DNA from: Dunaliella salina
Taxonomy: Eukaryota; Chlorophyta; Chlorophyceae; Chlamydomonadales; Dunaliellaceae
Direction: 5' to 3'
NCBI GenBank assembly: GCA_002284615.2
Contig: MU069835.1
Span: forward strand, 81,502-111,266
DNA length: 29,765 bases
Both the position numbers and the translations under genes were made by a program. Numbering within the stretch: position 1 is the first letter of the stretch; each line of letters starts with the position of its first letter. The notes beneath the pieces were generated by a model, which saw only the letters and a program-made list of their open reading frames with translations, did no database searches and was not told the origin of the DNA. This document shows positions 1 to 9,903 of the stretch, in pieces.

Positions 1-57
<57 letters not shown>
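1..57. repeat. (CA)n microsatellite
   Basis: Uninterrupted CA dinucleotide repeat from the window edge to base 57; its true length is unknown because it runs off the window. It lies in what is probably an intron of the transporter gene that ends at 697. Confidence 0.97.
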
Positions 58-61
<4 letters not shown>

Positions 62-400
62 CAACTTGCGCTTACCAATACATGGAACTTGTTGTTCTGC
101 TGGTGGCCTTCAGCTGCTCAGAGAAAATCGGAAATGGGCAGGAAAGAGAAGAAAAAAGTAAAATTACGCACGCATGTAAGACGCTCGCATCAATCAAGGA
201 AAGCCACAGCTGTTCTGACACTTGCACATTTCCCACATTCTGAAAGCGTCTGTTCTCGCGCTCTCTACCCAATTGCCGCGCTCTTCACTTGCATTGGTAG
301 AAACTCATGGAACTTACACACGTGTTTTCATAACTTGCGCTCGTACGAACTCATGGCAACATCGGAATTTGCACTTATGTGTTTTCATGGGCTCTTGCAG

Positions 401-697
401 GGCTTGGCCAATGCTGCCTCTGCCGGCATGCTGCTGTACATTGCCCTCGTCCAGCTTGTCGCCGAGCATAACAAGTACGTGGCCGCCCAGTATGCGTCCT
501 CCGGCACCACCGCAGCAATTTCTGCCTCTGGCCAGACCTCATCGTCGCAGCCCTTGGGTCCCAATAGCAGCAGCAGCTCCGGTGCGCTCTTGCTCCGGCA
601 TAAGCTTATCTGCGCTATGCCAGGCACCATCCTGCTGAGCCACATAGCGCTTGTGGCGGGGGCGGGGCTGATGTGGGTGCTGGCGTTTTGGGCGTGA
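401..697 (+). CDS. ZIP-family metal transporter, 3' terminal exon (partial)
   Basis: Last coding exon of a ZIP (SLC39/ZRT-IRT-like) membrane transporter, a family that moves Zn2+/Fe2+ into the cytosol. A good acceptor (CTCTTGCAG) ends at 400, and the exon opens in frame with GLANAASAGMLLYIALVQL, which matches the conserved helix of plant and fungal ZIPs (SASAGILIYMALVDL). A ~35-residue Ser/Gly/Gln-rich loop follows, then the final helix ending AGAGLMWVLAFWA and a TGA stop at 695-697, the usual ZIP C-terminus with its terminal Trp-Ala. Upstream helices and the metal-binding His motifs lie before this exon, mostly outside the window; bases 58-400 look intronic. The Ser-rich loop is longer than in most plant ZIPs. 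Metal specificity cannot be read from this piece. Confidence 0.78.
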   Translation, partial: GLANAASAGMLLYIALVQLVAEHNKYVAAQYASSGTTAAISASGQTSSSQPLGPNSSSSSGALLLRHKLICAMPGTILLSHIALVAGAGLMWVLAFWA

Positions 698-1103
698 TGT
701 GGGTGCCTTGCCTTGGGGCATAATTCGGAAGCTGGCGCTTGTGAGCGCAATTGAGACATTAGATGTTAATGGGGGATGCAATGAGAGGCTTGCGCGCAGA
801 CCAAGGGCCACTTCTATTGTGCCTGTATACAGCTGTGTCTGGGTGTTGCCCTTTACCTACTTAAATGTACAGGTCTCTGAAATCCATGCTGCTCAGTGCA
901 CCTACAAGTCTACCACAAGTGTATCACCTTTCTCGCGACTTGTTCAGTGGTGCTTTGCATTGTCTTTCTTTTCGTACTCACTGGTGCTGGGCTGGCTGAC
1001 TCGTACAGCAAAAAGGGAAGCATGCATGACTTTGCCTGCCTACAAGGGCAGCTCTACATGAAGCAGAAGAGTGCCCTTTGACAAACACAGTCTAGAAGGG
1101 ATT
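698..1103. other. Probable 3' UTR and flank of the ZIP gene
   Basis: No homologous coding sequence seen. The first few hundred bases probably include the transporter's 3' UTR, but I found no clear TGTAA or AATAAA signal to fix its end. At 1038-1053 there is a short stretch (CTACAAGGGCAGCT) also found at about 4333-4346 and, inverted and diverged, near 16021-16034. Confidence 0.4.
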
Positions 1104-1677
1104 TGTCTGCCCCCCCAAAAGAAAAGGAAAGAAAACTACGCAGGCAGTGAAAACGCTCCCCACATCAATTAAGGAAAAGGGGGTACCTAGGGCCGAGGCG
1201 CCGTGTATCCTCTTCACTGAGAGAAAACAGAAGAAAGAAGTCAGTGGGGATCAGGAGGGTTGCTAGCAGTATCCCGTGCCTGACCTTGTTGAGAGTTGAA
1301 GAAAGTTTTCTCAATAGTGCGTCTGGTGCTGGCAAGTTTGTAGGCATACAGGACAGAATGAGCATGAAGCTTCCGAGCAAGCTTGGTGGCCTTGTAAGTG
1401 TCAAGACCAAGCTCCTTTAGAGGCTCCAATGTGTGTGGGATGTAGATAACTCCTCCCACACCTAACAGGATAGTATGGAGGGTGACTTGAGCTGAGGCTC
1501 TAGAAAGATGACGACAAAGGTCACGGTGCGGCTGCTTGGAGGCCTCAAGCTGGCTGTTGGACCGTGTATCCTCACAGTACTTGACTTCTACAAGGTGGAT
1601 GTGTCTCTGATCTGGGTGGAGCTGACTGGGGTCACGAGCCTTGGATGTGGGTGGAGTGGCTGTGTCTGCCCCCCCCC
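1104..1677 (-). mobile_element. 5'-truncated non-LTR retrotransposon 3' end with target-site duplication
   Basis: Minus-strand copy of the end of a non-LTR element. It encodes HLVEVKYCEDTR (the E-x-K half of a PD-(D/E)xK endonuclease), a TLHTILLGVGGVIY block and a terminal NPPDPH just before the stop at 1241. The 3' UTR runs down to about 1117 and contains the family's conserved 3' block (ACGCAGGCAG, then CATCAATTAAGG on the plus strand) and a pyrimidine tail in element orientation. TGTCTG plus a C tract lies on both sides (1104-1116 and 1663-1677), a likely target-site duplication, so the insert is about 545 bp and strongly 5' truncated. The open frame extending to 1705 crosses this boundary and is artefactual there. 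No reverse transcriptase remains, so it cannot move on its own. Confidence 0.75.
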
Positions 1678-1790
1678 AAAAAAGAGGAAAATCTGGGCAA
1701 GCCAAAGGTCATGCACCTACTTAAGAGAAAGATTTTTTACAAGCAAGCTAGCAGGGGCCTCACCGAGGGGTCCTCAAAAACTTTGGACCG
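1663..1790 (-). mobile_element. 3' UTR remnant of a sister non-LTR family
   Basis: On the plus strand this reads AAAAAAGAGGAAAATC, then GCAAGCTAGCAG, GGCCTCACC and CCTCAAAA. The same ordered blocks occur at 13956-14060, where they sit just below an NPPDSQ stop. It is therefore the 3' untranslated end of a related element on the minus strand, and the element at 1104-1677 inserted into its tail. No coding sequence is left here. Confidence 0.55.
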
Positions 1791-2867
1791 CCGCGTGCCC
1801 AGCAAATCTCCAAACCGGAATCTCCTGAAATACCCAGACGTTGCACTTCAGGTGCCAAAGACGCTTTCCAAAAGTCTTGTTGAACTAAAGCAGAAGAACA
1901 AGAAGAAGAAGGAGAGGAGAGGAGAGGATAAGTAAGAAACAAGTAGGGTGTGATCCTGCGGATCACAAAAATATGGGGCGGAGCCTGTGCTTCCCCTACA
2001 CCTGAAAACGGTTTACACCTCAACCTTGAGGCAAGAGGGGCTGCACCCCCCATGCACCCCCCTGCTCCTCTCTACTCCTGCTCACGTCTTCAAAGCATTG
2101 GAGCATATCACCGCCATGCAGGTCACTCTTGTGGGCAAGTTGAGAAGATGTGCATGCAGGGGGGCGATTGGCTCTGACTGATGCGGTTGTGCGCGGTTGA
2201 GTGCTGCAAATGGGTCCTCTCGGGCTCGTGCACGCCTCGCATCCCGTGTGCAGTCCAGCTGCTGCCTTCTCTGCTCTGCTGCTGCAATTGCTTGGAGCCT
2301 GTTGCCTAGGTCGGCCTTCTACCACATTCTGCCACATTTGCACCGCCCAAAATCACCAGCGATAACCATAACAACATTTTAAAACTAAGTAAATAGCAAA
2401 TTCATAATTGGGTTTGTCTGGGGGCGCGAACCTAGTACCGCGGGCTTGCACTAGCTGGGGGATTGATCCGGAACATCCGGCATCAGGGGGACATTAGCTT
2501 CTATTTCATATAAGTTTTACAGTCTGGGGTGGCTTGGGTGGCACAAAGCTTTATTCTTTCAGTGTTGACTTACACAAACCTAAAGGGGACTAAGCCCCAG
2601 GGTGGCTCCGCCCCCAAAAATCTACACTTCTGTTTCTATTCAGCAGCTGCATGTAATATGCAGACTTGAGTTGTGATAGTCAGTCCAAACTGCGCCGTGC
2701 TGGTTGCTGGCTTTCCTTGGTTGGAAGGCTGACAGTGCTGAATCTGCTTGCTTTTTAAGGTCTGGAACTCCAGTCTTTGAGCTATCATCTTGCTCTCTGG
2801 TTTTTGAACCTGTCTTCTTTCTCTGCCTGCCGTACTTCATTCAGTCTGTACTTTGTGGTGGGAGGGT
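1791..2867. other. Unassigned intergenic sequence
   Basis: No coding homology recognised on either strand. There is an A/G-rich purine run at about 1890-1940, and GGGGCGGAGCC at about 1974-1984 recurs inverted as GGCTCCGCCCC at about 2604-2614, which could be the ends of a ~640 bp non-autonomous element. Open frames across it are short and show no family features. Confidence 0.35.
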
Positions 2868-4059
2868 CATGCGGTCTGTGCATCAATGTGGCCCTCTTCC
2901 TTAATTGATGTAGGGAGGGAAACACAAATTGGGCACAGCAAAACTCAGCACATAGAGCTACCAAAATTGGCAGAACCTGCTCATAATGTCCAATGCTCAC
3001 CCCACTGCAATCCAAAAATTAGTAATGCTTTCTGGCACATGAAAGCTGTGACTCTTAAAGAGCAAACCAATGTCCTCAAGTATCGAACAGACACCCTTTA
3101 CAATGGCAAACATGCCAGACGCTTCAGTGGCTACCCTGGGCCTTCTCTTTGCCCTCTTTGTGGTACACCTGATAGTACCTCCCATACCCTACTCAGATGC
3201 ACTCACCCACAGATAAATTGGATGAATATCAATTGCCACCATCAAGCACTCAGCATCTGTGGTGAAGCAATAAGCAAAGGAGACTTTGGATCTTACATCG
3301 CCTCTATAGATGCATGTAATACAGAGAGGCTATGCTCCCTGGATATGGAAATTCCAAACACTGTCCATCGATACATTCCACCTTGGCTGTTTCCATCCAG
3401 ACAACCACCACACACACAGCTCAGTCGCCCTGACGGCATTATAGTTTTACCCCTTGAAGGCAGAGACTCCACACATCTTCCAGGATATGAATCCCAGAGA
3501 CAGAGATATCCACCTCATTGAGCTCAAATTCTGTTCTGACACCAAACCCGAACAAACTCTCCACACTGCACAAAATCAGCACAAACACACCATTGAAAGC
3601 TTACGCACAAGATCTCTTCGGGGCACACACCGCAACAACAGAGTCACACTACATACCATACTAATTGCAGTTGCAGGAACTTTCTTCAATCCCCTCTGCG
3701 AACTAGGCCTAACCAAGGACAAAGCACACAAAACTGCCAGAGAACTCCACTATCATGCTGTAAAGTCCCTAACAAAAATTCACAACACCAAAAATGCCAT
3801 CCAATTCAGTAACACAAGCAATGGGCGTTTGGGGGAGGGGGCTACAGGGAGGGCTGCGCACAGGACAGCGAGGCGCGCAGCCGGACGGATGGCCGACGAT
3901 CCGCCGGACCCTCATTAGCTGGGCTGCTCATAGCTAGCCTTCTTTGGTGGGGCTCACTGTTAGTGCTAACTGTTGGGTCTTTCCTTAATGCACGCTGGAC
4001 TTTACTTTACTTTAGGGATTCTATGCCTGCGTAGTTTTTTTCTTTTATCTCTTTCTTTC
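2868..4059 (+). mobile_element. Non-LTR retrotransposon 3' portion: CCHC finger + PD-(D/E)xK endonuclease
   Basis: Longest-coding member of the family here. The frame from about 2937 gives KISNAF..LKYRTDTLYN, then a CCHC finger (CPLC..SH..LLRC, about 3150-3210), then a Ser-Arg-Pro-Asp motif (RPD at 3427-3435). The reading frame shifts by one between 3440 and 3510. The second frame gives DIHLIELKFCSDTKP (Glu 3520-3522, Lys 3526-3528), TLHTIL, and a terminal PPDPH before the TAG at 3916-3918. Finger followed by PD..ExK is the layout of restriction-like-endonuclease non-LTR clades (R2/CRE/NeSL-like, Dualen-like), but the clade cannot be set without the RT. The 3' UTR ends with TGCCTGCGTAG plus a T/C-rich tail to about 4059. 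Bases 2868-2925 look like the 3' block of another copy, so this too is a truncated, joined copy. Confidence 0.75.
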
Positions 4060-4858
4060 AGCCTGAAACTGAGAGTGGGCCCCACGACTCCAATCCAACA
4101 GAAAGAGAAGCACTTAAGTCTACTCCAGCAAGTTGGCCTTCGCTTAGGACACCCGCGACACTGCTATCAAGAGGCCCTGTCCAGCAAACTCGAGACACAC
4201 CCCTTAGCCTCAGGCATGCTACAAAATATCTCAGCATGAGCTCCTGTTGCACAGAGGCCAGCCTTAGCCAGGAGATGAGCACGCAGTTATGCAGACCAAA
4301 GCTGACGGGTAAGGTTACACCGCTTTATCCACCTACAAGGGCAGCTGAGCGGAGACATAGAGGCGTGTAACCAGCCAAAAACAAAAGCAGTGCTCAAAAG
4401 TCAGACACAGCATCTTAATCATGCAGACACAAATTTGGCTAGTTCCTAGACGTAGCATGGATCATGAAGTCTCTGGAGCGTTCTTCATCTTGCACAGTGT
4501 GCCAGTCGTATTTGTTGCAAATCCTGAGCTCGTAAGGGCACCTATTCCCGTGATGCCGTTAGGTTTCCACCCGAAGATTGTGACTGGATAGTGGCAGGCG
4601 TGCAATAATTGATGTCAAATAATTTGTCGCAAATAGAGTGGTAATGGAGGCTTTTCGTTCCTCTTCCTGGCATCCCGCCAGCCAGGTACATTGCCTAATG
4701 GACTGACAAAGTGTGTGTGATACGTCCTCATGATTCTTCTGGAAGCATGGGGCTCTTGTGGAGTCAAATTGTCTAGGCATCTCCAGACATGGATGATTTG
4801 CTTACGAAGAACACCCTCAAAGTCATTCATGTTAATTTTGGCTTTGGAGCGAACGGCA
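4060..4858. other. Unassigned sequence with a dispersed-repeat fragment
   Basis: No gene recognised. At about 4310-4350 a segment (GGTAAGGTTACA, TATCC, CCTAC, AGGGCAGCTGAGCGG) recurs as a diverged inverted copy at about 16018-16065, so it belongs to a dispersed repeat family. The remaining open frames have no recognisable features. Confidence 0.4.
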
Positions 4859-5335
4859 TGACATGCTCATTTAGTGTTGTGTCAATTTTACTGTTGGTGA
4901 CCGATTAGTTAGATTGTTATAGGGGTTTTTGGGTGATGATTTTCCCTGGACCTCGATGTTGAGAATTTCTACGTACTAGGTTCTACATTCTGCTTTGTAC
5001 ATGTAGTGCCATCTGGATAAGATGTAGTAGAATATCTCAACCTTCTGTGTGTAAAGGAGTGATGGCCTGAGGCCAAGCAAGCCCTGGGGAGAGGGCAAGG
5101 ATGGAGCAGCAGCGTGGCAATCAGGGAAGTATGGCAAAGAGAGCACAAGAGAGTAAGCATGTCTGAGTGTGGCAGGCATTGCAAGAAACATGCTGCTGGT
5201 TATTGCAGCCCAATGTCCTCTGATGGAGGGTTACTCCACCTTGGACGAAAGAGGTGGTGGTGCGGAGGCAGGCCACACACTGCCGTGACCAGTGAACCAC
5301 ACCACCATAACAAAATTCCCCACATTCTCAACATC
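4859..5335. mobile_element. MITE-like repeat, copy 1 (right end missing)
   Basis: Begins TGACATGCTCA and is nearly identical over ~470 bp to the copies at 9904-10430 and 23299-23832. It lacks the ~55 bp right-end block (GTGATTCGTGTTG..TGAGCATGACA) and stops at an ATCATCAT run near 5331. Short minus-strand open frames are shared among the copies but have no domain features; they are probably by-products of copy similarity. See the copy at 9904-10430 for the termini. Confidence 0.75.
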
Positions 5336-5395
5336 ATCATATTGTGCGCCTTGCGCCATGCAGACCGACTGGAGAGAGATGCGTAAGAGACAAAC

Positions 5396-5495
5396 GCCGT
5401 GAGAGGCGGAGTTCATGCCGCGAGAGGCACTCCAATTCCGATTTCCTAGGCGTGAGAGCCGAGGACGAGTGTTTACGCCTGTGAGAAGGCAAGTC
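5396..5495. repeat. Degenerate GTGAGAGGC-type short repeats
   Basis: Variants of the word GCCGTGAGAGGC (GCCGCGAGAGGC, GGCGTGAGAGCC, GCCTGTGAGAAGGC) recur roughly every 15-40 bases. This is a low-order minisatellite with no coding interpretation. Confidence 0.5.
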
Positions 5496-5649
5496 TAACG
5501 CGCGCTCTCATGAGTGTGATGTTCATCAGAGCGCCTGTGTGAAGCCACATGCAAGTGTGTCTACGGAGAGCAGCAGCTCTCTGGGGACCAGTCCCCCGCC
5601 TTTTTATTCTGTACTGCCCACGACGCCCGTAAGGCCTGAACGATGAGCA

Positions 5650-5740
5650 CGCGCTGCCTGTGCTCAAATGTGCAGATGCCTGTACTCCATGTGCAGATGC
5701 AAGTGCTCCAGTGTGCAGGTGCAATTGCTTAAACTGGGTT
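5650..5740. repeat. ~20 bp imperfect tandem repeat (GTGCAGATGC)
   Basis: Four imperfect units built on TGTGCAGATGC plus a CTCCA-like spacer. It is the first of three adjacent minisatellites between 5650 and 6186. Confidence 0.6.
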
Positions 5741-5794
5741 GCATCCCTGCACCTTTGTGGTTGCAAAGCCACAGCCTGTCAGCAGAACAGGCCC

Positions 5795-5946
5795 TGCATG
5801 GCACGATGGAGCTTAGGGAGCTCCATTCTGTCCCAACCATGTCCAGGTTTTAGGGGCTTTTGCATGGAACTGCATGGCACGATGGAGCTTAGGGCGCTCC
5901 ATTCTGTCCCAACCATGGAGAGGTTCTAGGAGCCTGTCCATGGAGC
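5795..5946. repeat. 76 bp tandem duplication with hairpin core
   Basis: Two units begin TGCATGGCACGATGG at 5795 and 5871. Each contains ATGGAGC..GCTCCAT, an inverted word that could fold, followed by TCTGTCCCAACCATG. The units differ at scattered positions and at their 3' ends. Confidence 0.8.
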
Positions 5947-6000
5947 CTGCCTGAATCGTCTTGGTTGTTTCTGCATTGGCTGTGCAAACATCTCACGNGC

Positions 6001-6186
6001 CCGGGTCAGCTGGCATCAGCGCCAGTGCGCCCAGCATTTTGCATGGGCTGTGCAAATCCTTTGTGCAAGCCCGGGTCAGCTGGCATCTGAGTCAGTGCGC
6101 CCAGCATGGCACGCCATGGGGGAGCTTTGCCTTTGCTGTGGGTAGTTAGGGGTCAGCTGGCAGTTGCGTCCGTGCGCCCAGCATGT
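6001..6186. repeat. Three-unit ~70-80 bp minisatellite
   Basis: GGGTCAGCTGGCA followed by GTGCGCCCAGCAT recurs at about 6003, 6072 and 6151. Spacers differ in length and content. An ambiguous base lies just before it, at 5998. Confidence 0.75.
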
Positions 6187-6512
6187 TGCATGAGATGGGG
6201 GATGAGAATTCTTCCCCTCATATCTCTTGGTTTGGAACAGAGCTGAGTGGGTCATCACCTGCAAGAAAATTTCAATGGACTCATAACCACTCTGTCTTAC
6301 AAGGCTGATCCAGCCCAATTCAGAGGCAAGTGCTGCTCCATGCATGCACACATCTGCCAACCTGGACATGAGCCCGCTGTCACATTCCCTTGAGGGGCTT
6401 TATTGAGAGAAAGAAGGAGAGTGAAAGGGAGAAGCCACACAAGAAGGATGAAGCTGCCATCCATTGCCCTTCCCAGGGTTTATTTTATGAATTGATTGAG
6501 CTCTAGAGGAAA
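6187..6512. other. Leader region before the gag-like frame
   Basis: No gene seen. It would be the 5' untranslated leader or LTR side of the Ty3/gypsy-like element that starts coding near 6513, but I could not match it to any downstream sequence as an LTR, and no primer-binding site stood out. Confidence 0.3.
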
Positions 6513-8821
6513 TTGAACAGGCAGTCAGCCAACTGCCTCCACACACGCATATTTGCTGGAGTTGAAGAGAGCATAATGTTTGACGTACAAGCTCCTCCTA
6601 TTTTCCATGGAGAGCCAGGCAAAGACGATCTGCCTGCCTTTTTGCATGACCTGTGTGCCTGGTATCACACCACTAAGAGCGCATGTGGACTCAATGCTCT
6701 TCAGCTGTTTGAGTTGATCAGTTACCAAGCTTTTCCATTCCAATGCCTGTGAGTGGTTCAAGACTTGCAAGTCACAGATTCTGGACGATGCTGTATGGCG
6801 GGTGGAAGTGGATGCTCTACTGACATGCACTGTGCGAGCATTGTCCGAGGAATTTGAGTACTTGACTGGAGACAAAGAGAGTACACTGTACAGCATGGAG
6901 CTGCAACCCGGTGAGAACATTTCAACCTTTGTGATGCGCTTTCGTAGACTAGCACTGGAAGCTGAGGTGCGTGAAAGCAAGGCCTTGCGCAGGCTGGTAC
7001 AAGCAGTCAGCGAACATGCCCCTGACTATGCGAAAGAGCTTGAAGTAGATGTGATCCGTGAGCAAACCTCACTGGAAGATGCTGTCAAGCTTGCGCAGAA
7101 ATTCACTCGCTATTACGCGCTGTGAGGGAGAAGGTGAAGGGCTGGGCGGCATTGGTGCGGGAGAAGGTGAAGGGCTGGGTGGAATTGGTGAGAAAGAAGG
7201 TAGAGGGCTGGGCAGCATTTGTGAGGGGGAAGGTGAAGGGCTGAGCGTCATTGCTGCGGGAGAAGGTGAAGGGCTGGGTGGCACCTTGCCTGTGCCTAAG
7301 TATGGCAAGAGCAATCAGAAGCACGTGCACTTCAGCAAGCCTGCTGTGAATGGCAATGAATGCTTGTTTGATGAGATTGCTGATCTGAAGCAGAAAGTCC
7401 AGGACCTGCAGGCACAGGTAGCTGCAGATAAGTTCCCACCTGTACCTAACTCTTTCACCTCAAGACCACACAGCTTGCCTCTCGCCAGCAGCTCGCTGCT
7501 GGGGGGTGGTACTCATCCATCATTTAAGCAGCTCCCAGCTGTCTCAAGCCAAGCTGCAACTAAATCACGCACACCATGTCAAGAATGCGGCAGACCTCAC
7601 TCGCAACGGGCACCTTGCTATGGGCCCAACTTTGAGAAGAGCCCTTGGCAGGCAAAACCCCAAGTTCACATGACCAGCAACCCACTGTGGATGTCAAATG
7701 TATGTGCGGATATGCATGAGCCATACAGCATGTGCACCATGATCCATGAGCCAACAGAAAAACCAGTTTTTACTGCTGCACCTGTTCCTTTTGAGCCACC
7801 AAGAATGACTCTGCAAGATGATGGTCTGCATGCGATGCCTGTGCACCCACGTGAACAGCACTCACACTCTCAAGCATCTGGCATGTATCAGAAGCCAACA
7901 CCTGCGCATATCCAAGTACCCATCAGTGCACTTGGTGAGCAAAAACTGCTTGAGCTGCTACGCAAGCAACCAGAAAGCACCATCAACATCAGCATGAGCC
8001 CTAAGACATCCGTTGCTTTACTTGAGCGCACTGACATCTTGAGCAGCGACAGTGCAGTATGTGCAGATGCAAAACACTCTGCTGCAGCATACGCATCATC
8101 ATCCGCTAAGCCACGTGTGAGTTTTGCAGATACTGCAGCAAGCGCTGGAAGCGCTGTGCCTGATGACTACTTCAAGAGCACACCTGGCCTTTACATGGTC
8201 AATGGAGGTCTGTTTCTGGAGCATGAAGGGAAGTCGGTAACTGATATCCCGGGAGCTTTGTATGATACTGGTTCAGAAGTGAATTTGATCTCTGAGAAGT
8301 TTGCTAATTCACGCAAGATTTCCTATGCACTCAGTGGCAAGTGCATCGCCACATCATTAGGTGCTTCCGGATCTGTCGTTGGAGAAGTCAGTGTCCCAAT
8401 GCTTTGTGTTCTGAACAAAGGCACGCAACATGAGTGCAAGACGTTCACCAAAGCTGCCACACATTTTCTGGTTGTCAGAGGTGTTGATCACCTGTATGAT
8501 GTGCTGCTGTCCACACACTGTGCACGTGATTGGGGATCTCGCCCTGACCCTGTGACTGGACTGCTTGAGTACAGACCTTTCCTTGTGCGCGGTGACAAGC
8601 ACACCATTGCATCAGTGCCTTTAAGCACCAAGTCTGCCAAATCCTGGGCACAATCTCTGGCAGCTGGCATATTTGCTTCCTTTACGTCCATGTCTGCTTC
8701 TGGCAATAGCAGCAATTCATCCTGTGCACCAGCAGGAGCAGAGTTAAGCGAATCATCCTCTGCTGGACTTGAGCAAGCAGCAGACACAGAGCTGCCCCCT
8801 TGTGTACAAACCATCGAGTAA
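6513..8821 (+). pseudogene. Broken Ty3/gypsy-like gag-protease
   Basis: Remnant of an LTR-retrotransposon polyprotein. The gag N-terminus (PPIFHGEPGKDDLPAFLHDL) runs in one frame to about 6725. The frame then shifts by one base and continues through ACEWFKTCKSQILDD and a helical gag core to a stop at 7123-7125. A second shift at about 7120 leads into the frame ending at 8821. That part holds five ~15-residue GEGEGLGGI repeats (7123-7281), a short coiled coil (ADLKQKVQDLQAQVAADK), a variant zinc knuckle (CQECGRPHSQRAPC, near 7577-7620) and a retropepsin with the catalytic DTGS at 8264-8275 and a downstream YDVLLS strand. No reverse transcriptase, RNase H or integrase follows. Two frameshifts and the missing pol argue for a dead copy; a programmed shift at 7120 is possible but unproven. 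Confidence 0.8.
7123..7281 (+). repeat. In-frame Gly/Glu-rich coding minisatellite
   Basis: Five imperfect units around GAAGGTGAAGGGCTGGG. They encode acidic, flexible GEGEGLGG peptides between the gag core and the zinc-knuckle region, exactly where the frame changes. Confidence 0.8.
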
Positions 8822-9844
8822 TTTGCAGAAAAGAGAGTCATCCTTCGGGCAAACAGCTGGACGCTGGATACACGACAGAGGAAACAGCCAGATCTGGCGC
8901 ATGGGTTGCGCCCGCGGCAGAGGAAACTGTCGCGTCAGCAGCAGGCCATAGGCCGCACCAGACAGCAGCAAGGTTGAAACTGGGGGGTCTAAAGAAGACT
9001 GAGCAGCTGCAGCTGCGCTCGCGCCTGTTGTGCGTGCGCCGCATGCACCGCTGTCACCTTTTGAGCAGCTTTGTACGGCATGTGCAACAGCCAGCCAGGC
9101 TCTAGGGGTGCATTGAGTCTGGGGAAAGTAGTTGGTGGCATGCGTATGCCACAGCAGCAAGCAGCGGTGAATGGAGTAGCTCACTGAGAGCACAGGAATT
9201 TCGGTATAGCTGCTGATCAGCATCTGTTGAAGTGTGGTGATAAGCTAGCACCTGTGTAATTTTTGAGCATCCACTTTACTGGGTGACAGTGTAGTCTGAA
9301 TTATTGAGTTTGCCTGAGAAGTTCTGAATTGCAAGGAGCAAAACCTGTGTGAAGCTGAATATGTGGTTCTGCCTTGTCATGAGATACTGGTTTTGCCTGT
9401 AGTAATTCTCTCTTCTCTGTCTTTCTGCTTGTGACGGCATGACTTAGTGAAAGCCTTTGAAAGGTTGTGTGTCTTTTGAAGTAAAACTCCTTTGTTGGTC
9501 CTGTTGTGTGAAGATCATTTCAAGATGATGCTGTGCATTCTGAGTAGAGACAGTTGTTCTGTNGTGTGTACATCTGGAGAAGTATGCNTCNGACATCCTG
9601 ATGGTTATACCCGTCCACTTCATGGCAGTCGGCTCTGCAAAGGTGAAGCAGCTTTGTATGCTTTCCTTGGCGATTTTGGTGTGATGTGGCCTAGTCNTTG
9701 CTTCGATATTGTCCAGGTTCTGTNTAGAGGTTCATCATCCTGTCCTTTTGCATTTTTCCATCAACTTNNCAACACTCATTTGCATAGTGATTTTTCCTTG
9801 CTGCCCTTCTCTCTGTTCTGTGCACCAAGCAAAAATCAGGGGGG
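8822..9844. other. Unassigned region with clustered ambiguous bases
   Basis: No recognisable protein follows the retropepsin. N bases occur at 9563, 9588, 9591, 9697, 9724 and 9768-9769, which suggests low-quality or mixed assembly. A frame at 9492-9893 contains several X residues and no family I know. It could be pol or LTR debris of the preceding element, or unrelated sequence. Confidence 0.35.
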
Positions 9845-9845
9845 T

Positions 9846-9901
9846 AGTGATTCGTGTTGTCAAGTCAGTATATTTTTCCAGAACATGATCTGAGCATGAC
9901 A
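9846..9901. mobile_element. Right-end fragment of the MITE-like repeat
   Basis: GTGATTCGTGTTG through TGAGCATGACA, nearly identical to the right end of the following full copy (10377-10430). It lies two bases before the left end of that copy, a head-to-tail arrangement that leaves matching blocks on both sides. Confidence 0.8.
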
Positions 9902-9903
9902 GC

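Noticed and set aside
5500..9850. LTR pair flanking the gag-protease remnant
   Set aside because: I compared the sequence before 6513 with that after 8821 and found no long direct repeat or primer-binding site; the element's ends stay undefined.
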